Assembly: GCA_010094045.1 (NCBI GenBank)
Contig: ML986628.1
Coordinates: forward strand, 62,001-126,000
Direction of reading: 5' to 3'
Length of the DNA: 64,000 bases
From: Lojkania enalia
Lineage: Eukaryota; Ascomycota; Dothideomycetes; Pleosporales
In this document: positions 8,946-20,980 of the stretch, piece by piece
Layout: the number at the start of each line of letters is the position of its first letter
How positions within the stretch are numbered: the first letter of the stretch is position 1
Translations under genes and position numbers: made by a program
Notes under the pieces: generated by a model
Seen by the model: only the letters and a program-made list of their open reading frames with translations
The model's database searches: none
What the model was told of the DNA's origin: nothing

Positions 8946-11380
8946 TAATTTCTAGAATAATATTATAGTTAGTAATTTCTATAATTTAGAAGATTTATCC
9001 TTATTAGATTATTCCTAAGATTTTAAACTCTTCTAGTTCTATAATATATATAACTTTCTTCTAAAAGTCTTTTCCCTCTATAGTTTAAATTATATAGAGT
9101 CGTTCTAGTTATACTATAAGTATTTCTTTTTTAGCAATATAGTTACTAGCTATAAAATTCTTTATTACTCTACTATTAATAAATATATATATCTTATAGT
9201 TGTAATATTATTCTAGTATTATAAGATAGTATTCTCCTATATTTCTATATAGTTAAGTTATCTTAGGCTAATAGGCTATTACTTCTTTTATAGATATATA
9301 TTTTAGGCATTTCTATTCTAGATATTTATATTATAGTCTTCTTCTAATATATACTTTAGGTAGTAGAGGTTCTAATTTAAGTACTATATAGTTTTAGGTT
9401 TACTTAATAACTTTCCATTCTATTATAGCTTCTTATTTTACTAGATTTCCTAGTACCTTATCTTTATTTAGTCGTCTTAGCTATATACCTATATTTTCTT
9501 TTCTTTTTTAGTAGGCCTTATATTATTATTTAATATATAATATCTATACTATCTTAAAATATACTGGGTAGTATTAGTTTATATAAGAGTTATTATCTTT
9601 TCTAATCTAGTAGTCTTATTCTTATTTATATTATAATACCCTTAATACCTAATATTTTACTAGTACTTTACTTTGTAAGAAGGCTACTACTTTCTATACT
9701 ATATATACAGCCTTATTCTAATCTATAATATTAAAGTATCTTTCTACTACTTTTATTATTTCTATCTATTTTTAGAAGTATAAGAAGTAGATTTCTCTAG
9801 AGTAGGTGTTTTACTATTCTTTATAAATGTCGATAATATCTTATTCTAGTCTATTCTTATCGTAGAATCTTATAGGTAATTCTTCTTATAGGATAGCTAT
9901 AGGAGCTAGGGTTCCCTATTTATACTCGATTATTTCTTATTAGTATATAGAATATACTCTAGGTGCTAGTTTAGGTATTAGTATTCTAATAGTAGCTTCT
10001 TCTATTTATAATAGAGTATTTATTTCTTTATCCTTATCTAATTCTTCCTAAACTTCTTCTAGCTATCTTTTTATATATTCTTACGTTACTATAAGTTATA
10101 TTTTCTTCTAAGACTAATATCTTATAACTTCTTTAAGTTGTCGGTATATTTAACACTTATTTTTATTATAGAAGGACTAATATAGAGTTCTATATTCTAT
10201 AGTTACGGCTAGTTCTTCTTTACCTACTTCCTGCGGTTTATCTTCTATAAGCTAGTTTTTCTTCTCTTTCTTTTTACTTCGATATTCTTTTATTATATAT
10301 CTTAGTTTCTAATAATTATAGTATTTAATATCTTTCTTCTAAGTCTTTCTTTCTTAGGTTACCTATAATTTAGGCTTCTTTTCTCTAGTAGTATTTAGAT
10401 CTATAAGTCCGCCCGCGTCGGCAGCTTTTACTAAAAAGCGTACCCTTTAATAGTACGCTTACCTTTTCTTATTTTTAAACTAGTATAGTTTATTATTAAT
10501 TCTTTTTACTAGTTAGAAGTATAATACTAGATCCTGAGGTTATTCTATATATATTATTACCCTTCTTATCTCTATTTTTAATCCTCTACAGAACTTTACT
10601 ATTATACTATAGTTATCTTATATAACTTTATTCGAGAGCTGTTAAAAACTCGATATATATAAGGTAATAGATTCTAGTTAAACTAGATTATAGAGTCTAT
10701 CTTCTACTACTTATACTTTGTTAATATCTCTAAACGCTAGTTTAAGTTTCTATTAGAAGTATACTAGACTTGTAAATATTACCTTAGTTTTACTTTTCTA
10801 GTATTCTTCTATATAGTTCTTAAAATCTATTAGAAAGAACTAAAACTAGTCGAGTAGTTTACCTGTTAGATAGGCTTCTATAAATAGTACTTTCTTATTT
10901 TTATACTAGATAATATCTAGGTTAGTATTAATATAAATTCTTACTACTACTAGAAATTCTTTAAGTTTAGACCTAGTTCTATTAAACTTATTAAGTAATA
11001 CTAGCTTAATTTATTACTAATAATATGTTATTAATAGTACTCTTTTAACTTATTTAAGTTTCTAGATAATTCCTACGAGTTCTATTTCTTACTTACTATT
11101 AACTATTTCTTATATTTCTTTAAGACTTTTAAGAAAGCTATTCTAAGTCTCCTTTAAGCTTTTTATCTATTTATCTACTAGAACTAGCTGTTTCTATTAT
11201 TATATTAATTCGTTCTATATTCTTATAAATATAGTTGTTATATCTACTTCTAAAGAGGTAGTCTTACTAGTTAATTCTAATATTCTACTTGTGTAAGTTT
11301 CCTACGTTACTTATTAAAGGTATCTCTTTTCTTATAACTAGGGTAGTCTAACTAGTCTTACTTCTTCTAGCTTTACAAGG
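8946..11380 (-). pseudogene. Gypsy X1 gag-protease remnant (RIPped, cut after protease)
   Basis: On the minus strand, about 10282-10323 reads YYNYxKLRYIIKEY. Undoing C-to-T at the four key codons gives a Gag CCHC zinc knuckle (C-x2-C-x4-H-x4-C). Further along, about 9150-9190 reads IFINSRVIKNFIASNYIAKK, the RIPped form of a retropepsin active site (D-S-G-A followed by NFI). The order gag then protease on the minus strand, with an LTR to the right (from 11388), matches a Ty3/Gypsy element. No reverse transcriptase follows: the sequence stops at about 8945, where repeat U begins, so the 3' two-thirds of pol is missing. A remnant with no coding capacity. Confidence 0.68.
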
Positions 11381-11387
11381 GTAGTTA

Positions 11388-11572
11388 AAATATAACAGCC
11401 TCTAATTAGCTATGTATAGAATAGGATAATAACTAAAAGTAGTTATATACTATAAAGGGATTATTCTTATAGGCTTATAATAGAAGTATATAAGTAGAGT
11501 ATATAAAAGATATTTAAGTTAACTATAAAGAGCTATAAAAGTTAGAGTTGTAAGATTGTTAAATATAATTTA
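11388..11572 (-). repeat. LTR of Gypsy X1, part 1 (continues at 18774)
   Basis: Matches the inverted sequence at 19166-19366 (shared GGCTGTTATA/GGCTATTATA end and an ATATCTTTTATATACTC-like body, allowing for transitions). It is interrupted at 11572 by G1, whose 5-bp target copy ATTTA separates it from part 2 at 18774-18959. Confidence 0.62.
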
Positions 11573-11851
11573 TGTAACGATGCGAAGGAATCGTTCCACG
11601 AAAAGCTTTATATATAACTTTATCCTAAAGCTTTTCGCTTATCTTATTCTACCCCCAGCTCCGCCCCTTTTCCCTTCCATATATAATTGTATACTCCCTT
11701 ATAAGTAGTTTAGTAGTTCTTCTATATCCTTTTATACAAGGCCTATAGGTATTAATAGATTTTCTAGGTCCCTAAACCCCCACGCACTCTTATATACCTC
11801 TGAGTGGATTCGTGCCGCATTTAGACCTATTATCTTACCTACGCCGTTATA
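11573..11851 (+). repeat. G1 5' LTR
   Basis: 279 bp, TG start and RIPped CA end. It contains the conserved GAAGGAATCGTTCCACGAAAAGC-like palindromic start shared by all six other LTR copies of this family in the window. Confidence 0.92.
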
Positions 11852-12349
11852 TTATATAGAAGAACTTAATACTGCTAGTAACAGCCTCTTTAATAATATC
11901 GCATCGATTATTTATTTAGATACGTCTAAGTCTAAGATATACCCGATTTAGTTTAGGTTATAATACTTATACACCGTTATATTAAATTATTCAGTTACCT
12001 AGACAGGATCTTAGAGACCTCCTATTAACCGAAGCCTTTAGGTTTAGAACTTTCTATCCCCTGCGATTAGGATTGCCTTTAGAAAAGCCGTGTAGAATGC
12101 GCCTAGGTAGAAACTCGGAGACTACTAATAACCTATCAGAATTAGAGGCAACCGCCGATATCTAACTAAAATTCACCTTCTAATTCTTATACTAGAACCG
12201 ATATACGCGTAAGTCGTAGTAAGAGTAAACTTCTATCTACGCGTGTAGAACAACCGTTACCTCCTATAAGGGGCCCTATAACAGGCGGACCCCTCTCTAT
12301 AGGGCCTGTAATAAAGAACCTATCTAATTCGGAGGGAAATTAGAGTAAA

Positions 12350-13460
12350 CTAACCCTTAAGGAATAAATTACAATTTTATAGGAGGAGATCGCATACTTA
12401 ATACGATAGAGAACTATTAGTCTTAATTAACCTCTATAAACCACCGAATTAGAACTAATAATATGCTAAGAAACTTTTGCGACTCCCCTAGTAAGAAACC
12501 TTTTAGCTACTCCTAAGCCCCCTTAAGCCTACCTTACTAAACGTACGCCTAAGATCGAAAGCTTTATAAATAGTAATAAACCCATATTTAAATAATAGCG
12601 AGCCTTAATCCTAGACCAACTTAAGATTAATATAGATTACTATTAGATAGAGCGTATATGTATAGTATTAGTATAAAAATATACCTCTAGTACTATAAAA
12701 GAGTATCTAGAGCTAAAATACCTAGCTGAATTAGACTAGTATTAGTTTAAGAATGCTAAAGAAATAATTTCGCTTCTACAATCGTATTTTATTATAGGTA
12801 ATAAAGAGATAGAGGCGCGACAGGCGTTTTAGGTCCTAAGGATAAATAAGGGAGAAGTATTCCCAACTTTTAAAGCTTGCTTTATTAGTACAGCTATTAG
12901 GGGATCCGTATCTAAATCTGAGTGGTTCTTCTACCTATAAGATAAGATTCTCCCCAGCCTAAGGATACTAAACCTTAGCTTTAAGCTTATATAGAAAGGC
13001 TCCTTTAACGCTATAGTCGCCTACTTAACAGCCTACGATATAGAAAGGAGGAGTATTTCTAACCTCCTGGAATAAACTATCAGCCTATAGGTTGCAGCTA
13101 AAACAAATTCGGATTAGTATTAGAAGGTATCTAAGAGTTTATCTAAGGTAACCTATAATCTAATACTACCCCGATCTGCCCTAATATTAATACCTTATTC
13201 TACCACGATCGCTCCCTAATAACCTAGTAAAACTCCCGCACCTAAAAGGTATATAACCCTAGATAATTACTATAATTATAGTAAACCAGGATACTTCGCG
13301 AATAAATATACAGTTCTTAGAGTATAAGAGATAGAGATTAAATAAGAGAAGATTAAGGAAGAAGAGTTCCTAGACGTAAATAAGTACTATTCTAATAGCT
13401 CTCGGGTGGGAAACGGAGACGCTTAGAAAAACTCTCTATCCTAGGCTTAAGTAAGTATGA
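12350..13460 (+). pseudogene. G1 gag (RIPped)
   Basis: The plus-strand frame gives a capsid-like helical region (LKEYLELKYLAELDQYQFK and FPTFKACFISTAIRGSVSKS around 12680-12920, stops read as Gln/Trp). A zinc knuckle follows at 13268-13309, now YYNYSKPGYFANKY, which is a CCHC box once C-to-T and H-to-Y changes are undone. It makes the structural protein of the virus-like particle in Ty3/Gypsy elements. The many TAA/TAG codons rule out expression. The 5' boundary is approximate. Confidence 0.75.
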
Positions 13461-13469
13461 CTTATTAAA

Positions 13470-16400
13470 CATCGATTTATTATATTTGTTTAGAGGAAAA
13501 TACTTCTAAATCCCTACCGTTCTATATTTAAAAGGTATTAGTGTATAACTAAACGCCCTTATTAATACTAGCGCCTAAGGCTTCCTATTCCTTAATTCTA
13601 TAGTAGCTAGATTACTCTCCTAAGCCCTATATATATCAATATAGCGCTTACCCTTTAAAATTACTGTTAAAGGTTTTCAGGACCGAATTTAAACCCCAGT
13701 TAATTAGTATATCCGCTTATACCTGTAAATTAATAGAAGAACTATCTAAAACTACCTATTTATTATTATAGATCTAGATATTTAGGATTATATTATTAGT
13801 ATTAAATAGTTACATTATTTTCAACTCCAGCTAGATACAGATAAGAATCGGATTATATAGTCCTCTAAGTATCCTACTACTTATAATCCTTCACCTCCTC
13901 TTTTTATATAATTAACTCAGCCAGCATATAATAAGGAGGTAGAGCTAGATATCTAGCGACGCGACGCTCTATAGGAAAAGGACTAGTATTAGTAGTTCTA
14001 CAGTCCGACTATCTATTATATTAAGGGTCTACTAAAACTACTAAAACTATATTAGTCTCCTATAGCCTATAGTCTAAATAAGTTTAGAGCTCCTATACGC
14101 CCGCATGTAATAAAGTCTAAACCTGATCTAAAGAAAGTCTATTCTTCTATTATTACTCTTATCTTAGCTAATACTTTCCACTTTAACATAAAGAGGAAAG
14201 AGAACGAGTTTTTCTCCATGTCTCTATACGAAATTGAACGGCTGATTAAAGACAAGTAAGTCCTAAAGCTGGAAGACGAGGCTGAAAACGAAGTACTAGT
14301 AAATCTCCGATTGCTATCTAAATACTATAGATATTAGGATATATTTAATAAAACTGCGGCTTATTAATTACTAGAATACTACTCTTATAATTATAAGATT
14401 ATCCTTATAGAACCCCTCCCTAATAGTTATAGTCTGTTGTATAAGCAGAATATTGAGGAGTTAAAGGTAACTAAGAAGTATATTATAGATAATCTACGGT
14501 ATAGGTATATTAAGTAGAGTCGGAACCCTTTTATATTTCTAATCCTTTACGTCTATAAACTTAATAGCGACCTATATATCTACGTAGATTATTATAAACT
14601 TAATACTCTTACCTATAAAAACGTATATCTAATACCGCGTATAGATAAACTCCTATCTAAGCCTACTAAAGTAGCAATTTTTACTAAGTTTAATATTCGT
14701 GCGGCCTTTAACAAGATTAGAATAGATCCTAGTTCTAAGGAATATACTACCTTTCGGACTCGATACAGAACCTACAAGTATAAAGTTCTACCTTTTAGAT
14801 TATATAACAGCCTAGCAACTTACTAGTACTATATAAATAATATACTAATCGACTACCTAGATAACTTCTATATCGCTTACCTAGATAATATTCTTATCTA
14901 CTCTGAAGATAAGGCGATATATGCTATCTACGTTAAGAAAGTTCTTGAGAGATTATATTAAGCAGGGTTATAAGTTGATATTAAGAAGAGCGAATTCTAT
15001 ATTACCCGAACTAAATACCTTAGCTACATCCTCTTAAATAAAGGCTTTAAGGTTAATCTAAAGAAGGTAGAAGTACTGTATAACTAGTAGCTACCTACTA
15101 CCGTAACAGGTGTAAAATCCTTCTTAGGTTTTACTAGATTCTATTAATAGTTCGTACCAGAATTCTCGCGTGTTATAAAGCTAATTATCGTATTATAGAG
15201 CCCTACAACCCCTTTTATATAGACTTTAAAATGTGATATTACCTTTAAGAAATTAAAGTCAGCCCTATTAAGTATATTTATACTCTACTACTTTAACCCT
15301 GCGTTAGAAATAAAAATGGAAACTAATACCTCTAATAGAGTAGTTATAGGAGTACTATTATAGAAACATCCTGATAGAAAATAGTATCCTATAGCGTTCT
15401 ACAGCAAGGTTCTATCCGGTTTAGAACTAAACTAGGAGATTTATAATAAGAAACTATTCGCAATTATTACTATGTTTAAGTAATAGAGGGTAGAACTTAC
15501 TTCGGTAGCTACTAGGACTCTAGTATATACCGATTATCGCTCACTCGAATATTTTATAACTATAAAGGTACTTAATACTCGTTAAGTTTATTAGACCGAG
15601 GAATTGGTTTAGTATTAGTTCTGAATCGAGTATACCCTAGGTAAGAATAATACTAGAATAGATATCCTCAGTCGTCGCAAATAAGATATAGAAAACTTAA
15701 AAGCAGCTTAAACTAATAACTAGTCGAGAGTCCTACTTAGACCGTATCAACTTCACCCCCAAATTAATACCGAATTAGCCTAGTCTTATATTACCTAAAT
15801 AATAACTCAAGCGGCTATACTAAATATTATTAAAGGCTAGGAGTAGGTTATATTACTAGACTCTCTAGAGTTAATCGACGTATTACTATAGGAAAACTGA
15901 GCCTCCTTTACGCAGAAACGCACACTTTTACCCTATAAGTATTAGATAGAGAACAGACTACTCCTCTACAACAATTACTTATATATCCTATTAGATTCAG
16001 GCCTTTATACGCGACTTATACAAGAGGCTTATAACTAAGTATCTTCTACACACCCAAGCGCTACTAAAACCTATTAGTTACTATCCTAGAAGTACTACTA
16101 AAAGGGTATAGAAGCTACTTATAAACGATATATACGGAATTACATCCTATACTATAAAGCTTATCCGATACAAACCTAAACTCCAGGTTTTATCCACCTA
16201 CTTTCTATACTAAATTAACTAATATAACACCTATATATTAACTTTAAGGATTTCTCTATAAATAAGTCCGGATATAATTAGATTATAGTGGTAATTAATC
16301 GCCTGTCTAAATAAGCGGTATCTATTCTCTACTATCGTATAATTAACGCACGGGGAATAGCCGAATTATTTATTTAATAGGTATACTACTTTAGCTATAT

Positions 16401-17409
16401 ACCCGAAACTATTATTTCAGACCGAGGACCTTAGTTTATATCCAGTTTCTAGTCCGAATTCTGCTGTATTTTAGGCGTAAAAATTAAACTATCTACTACT
16501 TATTATAAAGAGATAGACGGATAGATAGAGATTATAAATAAGTATATTAATTAGAGACTGCGCTCTTTTATATCCTTCTACTAGAACAACTAGAGTTCTC
16601 TATTACCTATAATCGACTGGGTATAAGCAACTCTACTCTATACGACTATCAGAATATCCTTATATTAGATTCTATACAGATCTAAGCCCCGTTAGAGTTA
16701 GGATTGAAAATATTCTATTAATCCTATTACCGCAACAGACAAATTAAATTATAAGAATGTCTTAGCTCTAGCGACTCGTATATATACAGCCTAGGAAACT
16801 GTAAAGGCTAATATTAAGAAAGCTTAGGATCGTATACGATCTATTATTAACTATTACTAGCAACTAATTAATTAGCAGATTAGTAATATAGTCTACCTAA
16901 ATACTAAGAATCTTACGGTTTAGAGACCGAGCCGAAAGCTATCTAATTAATAGGAGGGCCCTTTTAAAGTACTAGAATAGGTTAGAAACTCGTACCATCT
17001 ACAGCTACCCTTAGGGTTAAGAATATATAATGTCTTCGTACCAAACCTACTATATAAGAACCCCTAGGACCCTCTACCAGAGTAAGAAGCTCCGAAACCA
17101 CCCGCTATCACTATTAAGGGGGTAGAAGAGTAGGAGGTTGAGGAAATACTGGCTAGTAAGCTATATCGCAAGACCCTCAAATACCGTATAAAATAGGTAG
17201 GATATAATCTTAACCCGGTCTAGTATAAAGCCTTAAATTTTATAGGTTCGTCTTATAAGCTGAGAGCTTTTTATAATAAGTATCCGAATTAGCTAGAACC
17301 CCTAAAAGCCCTGACCAAATAGATTAAGGTATATAAGAATAGTATAGAGAATATAGATTACCTAGTAGACGATAATATATAAGAGTTAAGTAGTAGATTA
17401 GAAAACTAA
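13470..17409 (+). pseudogene. G1 pol: protease, reverse transcriptase, RNase H, integrase, chromodomain (RIPped)
   Basis: Domains in order: retropepsin LINTSA at 13558-13575 (from L-I-D-T-G-A); reverse transcriptase with FNKIRIDPSSKEYTTFRTRY and the catalytic box at 14878-14889, now YLDN instead of YLDD; RNase H around 15300-15600; integrase with FIHLL, FSINKSGYN, ISDRGP and a STTYYKE region around 16190-16520; and a chromodomain-like tail, LASKLYRKTLKYRIK*VGYN (about 17145-17300). The stop is at 17407-17409. Stops are TAA/TAG at expected Gln/Trp sites. The chromodomain places the element in the chromovirus-like branch of Ty3/Gypsy. Loss of the second RT aspartate is another G-to-A change. 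Confidence 0.88.
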
Positions 17410-18080
17410 ATTATAGGCCCGAAATTACTCTTTTATAGAATCTGGAGGGTCTGATAGTAGGCTATTAGATACCTCCCTAGTCCTCTCCTCCTCTACTCTC
17501 CTTCCTCTTCCTTCCCTCCGGACTCCCCTTAAACCTCCTCCACCTTATCCTTAGCCGCCTAAGAGCGCCGCGATGTCAGCCTAAAGGCTAGATACTAGAG
17601 CCTCTAAAGCCGAAACCTAATAGAGCAACTTAGTACCCTAGTAGAATAAAGCTACCTAGATACTAGCCTTAAAAAGGCTAGCTTTCTAACTCTTTACAAC
17701 CTAGGTTATAAGCGCTAGACTATAAGTAGACTCTAAAATAGCCTTAAAGGCTACCTTTTTATCCTTCTTATCCCCTGCGTATCGGGCCGCTGCCTATAGT
17801 TTAAGATGGCCCTGGAGGACTAGAAACTCCTCCTTACAGTAGGAGGGGATCTATAAGTACGTTAGTAGTAAGTACTCTACTAGTATTAGATGCGATTCGT
17901 ACGGGGTTGTACTTTTTATTTTATAAGGTATAATACTCGCATTTTTTTAATCTTAGGGACTGAAAGGTAAATATTATATACTACCTACGGGCGAGTACGC
18001 GCGTAGCCTAAAGGTAGATAACCCGGAAAACTTCTAAAGAAGCTCTAGGAGGCGGGCGGAGTAGTATATTAATTAATTTT
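17398..18080 (-). pseudogene. Antisense reading frame between pol and 3' LTR of G1
   Basis: Unknown protein. The minus strand gives about 215 protein-like codons: AYSPVGSI, TTPYESHLILVEYLLLTYL, IPSYCKEEFLVLQGHLKL, AAARYAGDKKDKKVAFKAIL, VALFY, then a basic EGRGRRVEEERTREVS tail. Every stop is TAG/TAA, consistent with former CAG/CAA. The same frame, with no indel, is present in G3 (54950-55615) although codons differ by more than transitions, and G2 carries it at 52206-52885. It overlaps the last bases of pol in antisense. No ATG is obvious, so the start is a guess. Whether it was ever translated is unknown; additional antisense frames at this place are known from some plant Gypsy elements. Confidence 0.5.
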
Positions 18081-18489
18081 TTTTCTACGAGGCGTTAGTA
18101 ATATTTTAATAATTAACGGTTCTAGGGATATATAAACAATACGTATAGAGTAGAAGTTATTATTTAGTTAAGGAAGCTTAGTTAACAGCGACCTAGCGAT
18201 ATACTAAAGCTGGTAAACACTCGTTGCTATATACAACGAAATTGCAATATTAATAAACTATTACGATAGTAGTTACTAGCTAATATATAGGTCAATTACA
18301 CTTACTACAAAAACCTTACTTAATATTACATTAATATATAAACGCATCTCTATAGGCAACTACGCATATTAGCCCTCACTAATAAATATTTTAAAGAAAT
18401 TTCTTTATACTAGAACCTATCTATAACAGCTCCGATTCTCTCCCAAACTAGTATAGATAGGGACTATCAGCCTACGAGGAGGGGGGTAG

Positions 18490-18768
18490 TATAATAATGC
18501 GAAGGAATCGTTCCACGAAAAGCTTTATATACAACCTTATCCTAAAGCTTTTCGCTTATCTTATCCTACCCCTAGCTCCGCCTCTTTTCCCTTCCATATA
18601 TAGTTGTACACTCCCTCATAAGTAGTTTAGTAGTTCTTCTATATCCTTTTGTATAAGGCCTATAGGTGTTAATAGATTTCCTAGGTCCCTGAACCCCTAC
18701 GTACTCCTATATACCTCTAAGTGGATTCGTGCCGTATTTAGACCTATTATCTTACCTGTACTATTACA
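18490..18768 (+). repeat. G1 3' LTR
   Basis: 279 bp, aligned end to end with 11573-11851. Differences seen are transitions. Followed by target copy ATTTA. Confidence 0.92.
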
Positions 18769-18773
18769 ATTTA

Positions 18774-18959
18774 GTTCCCTTACTATTTCTTTCTACTTAG
18801 TTACTTAGCTAACTAAGTAATTAAGTATACTTAGTTGCTTAATTAACTAAACTGCTAAGTATATAATATATCTTATATTAGCCTTATTTTTCTAACTACA
18901 TAAAGTTCTAAATCTTAATTAGGTCTAGTATAGAGATTCCTATAAGAGCATCTATAATA
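18774..18959 (-). repeat. LTR of Gypsy X1, part 2
   Basis: Continues the X1 LTR broken by G1. It contains several CTTAGTTACTTAG-type short repeats, as does the inverted X2 LTR. It ends at TATAATA, the complement of the LTR start (TRTTATARATRC). Parts 1 and 2 total about 371 bp against about 347 bp for X2. Confidence 0.55.
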
Positions 18960-19007
18960 CTACTATATAATTAAAAGGAATAGAATAACTCTTAAACTAA
19001 GAGTTTA

Positions 19008-19366
19008 AAAAAGGGGGATAGTATTATAAATACTCTTATACTAGAGCCTATTAAAGTATAGGATTCTATATAGATAAGTAAGTAGAACTAGTTATATAAA
19101 TAACTTAGCAGCTTAATTCTAACTAAACTACTAAGCCTATTTAGTTGTAGGTTAATAACTAAATAAGAGGGATAGTAGAAAAACTAAATTATATTTAATA
19201 ACTTTACAACTTTAACCTTTATAGCTTTTTATAGTTAACTTAAATATCCTTTATATACTCTACTTATATACTTCTATTATAAGTCTATAAGAATTATTTC
19301 CGCGTAATATATAATTACTCTTAGTTATTACTCTATTCTATAACTAGCTAATTAGAGGCTATTATA
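19008..19366 (+). repeat. Polypurine tract and 3' LTR of a second Gypsy X copy (X2)
   Basis: AAAAAAGGGGGATAG (about 19006-19020) is a polypurine tract. The LTR that follows starts TATTATAAATACTC (RIPped TGTTATA) and ends GGCTATTATA at 19366. It is in opposite orientation to the X1 LTR, whose start is only about 60 bp away. The internal part of X2 is missing, so this is a truncated end. Confidence 0.6.
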
Positions 19367-19984
19367 GTTAAATAGACTTTTCTATTTTTAAAGAAGTTAA
19401 TAAAATTATTTAAAATTAATATATTTCTATATATTTTTTATATTAGCTAAATACTTAATTATAAAAATTTAAAGTTTTTAGTTATTTTAGCTTTTAAAAA
19501 TAATATCTATTTAAATAGTATTAATAAAATAGTAATATAGTTTATAAATAAGCTGTTAGTATAAATAAACTATTACTCTACTAAGATTTAAATAATTTAA
19601 TTATAATAATTATTAACTATATATATATATATATACTATAGAAAGTAATAGTCTATTAGATTATTTAACACCTATACTATTAATTTAGTACGTTTAAATA
19701 TTATAGCTAGGCTATTTATAATACTTACAACTCTATTAAGGTTAACTACTCTTTTATAGTTAAATACTCTAATTATAAATTCTCTTATTAATCTACCTTT
19801 TAACATTATTTTAATTAATTATATTCTTACCTATAGCTTTTATTAAAATCCTCTACTTTTATAATTACTTTCTTTTCTATTATTTTTATTTTATTACTAT
19901 TTTATTTACTTACTTAAAACTTTTAATTTAATTAGCTATTAGCGCGATTAAATATATTATTATTATAGTACCTTTTTAAAGCTA
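19367..19984. other. Very AT-rich sequence, nothing recognised
   Basis: Highly RIPped with a short (TA)n run near 19619. I found no residual domain, terminal repeat or LTR on either strand. It may be the remains of the interior of an older element. Confidence 0.5.
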
Positions 19985-20520
19985 ATTAAAAGCTATAATA
20001 ATTAATATAGATAATAAGTTTTAATATTACTAAATTCTATTATAAATTATTAATAATTAAACCTTTAGTTTATATATATTACTAGATATTTTAGCTTCTT
20101 AGAAGATAGTTTTTAATATAGATAGTATTAGCGTATATAACTTAATATTAAACTTTAATAGTACCGCCTCTAAATTATATAGTACTATTCTAGTACCCTA
20201 AAAGTTTATATAGATATTAACTTCTATAATTAATTAATTATAGACTATTTTAAAGGCTAGAAGAAAGGTAGTTTTATTAATATAGTTTATAATCGTATAT
20301 TAAGGTTAAGATCTTAGTACTATACTTAGCTAATAGTCTATTTACTATAGCTTATATACTATTAATTATAGGCGGAAATTCTTATAAATTCTAATTAAAG
20401 ATATAGCTAATAAGTACCTCCTCTTTAGTCTTTATAAGCTTCTTTAAATTCAGCTTATAATCGTATTACACAACTATTCTAATATATTAAAGGTAGAGAG
20501 TATTTTAAGAGTAGTAAAAA
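19985..20520 (-). pseudogene. Internally deleted pogo-like transposase remnant
   Basis: The left part (about 20110-20320) resembles the C-terminal coding region of PogoA (for example the segment around AGCTTTAATAGTACCGC and AAAAGTTTATATAGAT). The right part (about 20330-20490) resembles the N-terminal region preceding its DDE core. The whole DDE core between them is absent. MITE-like internal deletion of a further pogo family; its ends were not found. Confidence 0.5.
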
Positions 20521-20602
20521 GTTATTATAGTACTATTCTTAGTTAAAACTTAACCTTAATTAATAGCTAAAATTATAAGAATAATTTATAATTCTTTATA
20601 TA

Positions 20603-20730
20603 TTAATTATATATTACTATATTAAGCTATTATATATTACTATATTAAGCTATTATATATTACTATATTAAGCTATTATATATTACTATATTAAGCTATT
20701 ATATATTACTATATTAAGCTATTATATATT
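20603..20730. repeat. 23-bp tandem repeat, about 5.5 units
   Basis: The unit ATTAAGCTATTATATATTAC plus TAT recurs with AAGCT at 20624, 20647, 20670, 20693 and 20716, exactly 23 bp apart. The units are practically identical, unlike the heavily diverged DNA around them, which suggests recent expansion. Confidence 0.9.
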
Positions 20731-20980
20731 AATCTAGATAGACTATTAAAAGTTTAGTAAGATAATAGCTTATTTATACTAATAGTTTACTTATAAACTA
20801 TATTAAGTATATATAATTAATAAAATAGGTAGTATTAAATTAATAGAAGAGGTAAATTAAATTTAACTTATAACTATAAATAGAAGAAAGTAGAAATTAT
20901 ATAAAGTAGTATAAATAGATATATTTAGGCTGGTAAATAGAGTATATAATATCTTACCTAGGTTAAAATTAGATTTAAGG

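Larger units (their letters stand above)
11573..18768 (+). mobile_element. Full-length Gypsy retrotransposon G1 (7196 bp)
   Basis: Two 279-bp LTRs (11573-11851 and 18490-18768) start TGTAACGATGCG (RIPped to TATAATAATGCG on the right) and end GTTATA/ATTACA. A perfect 5-bp target duplication ATTTA lies at 11568-11572 and 18769-18773. A polypurine tract GAGGAGGGGGGTAG lies just before the 3' LTR. Between the LTRs come gag, protease, reverse transcriptase, RNase H region, integrase and a chromodomain-like tail, then about 1.1 kb with a long antisense frame. Two other copies here, G2 and G3, reduce to 7199 and 7192 bp once insertions and the gap duplicate are removed. It inserted into the LTR of Gypsy X1. 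Confidence 0.93.

Noticed and set aside
20603..20730. CRISPR-like array
   Set aside because: Contiguous tandem units with no spacers, in a eukaryotic genome.
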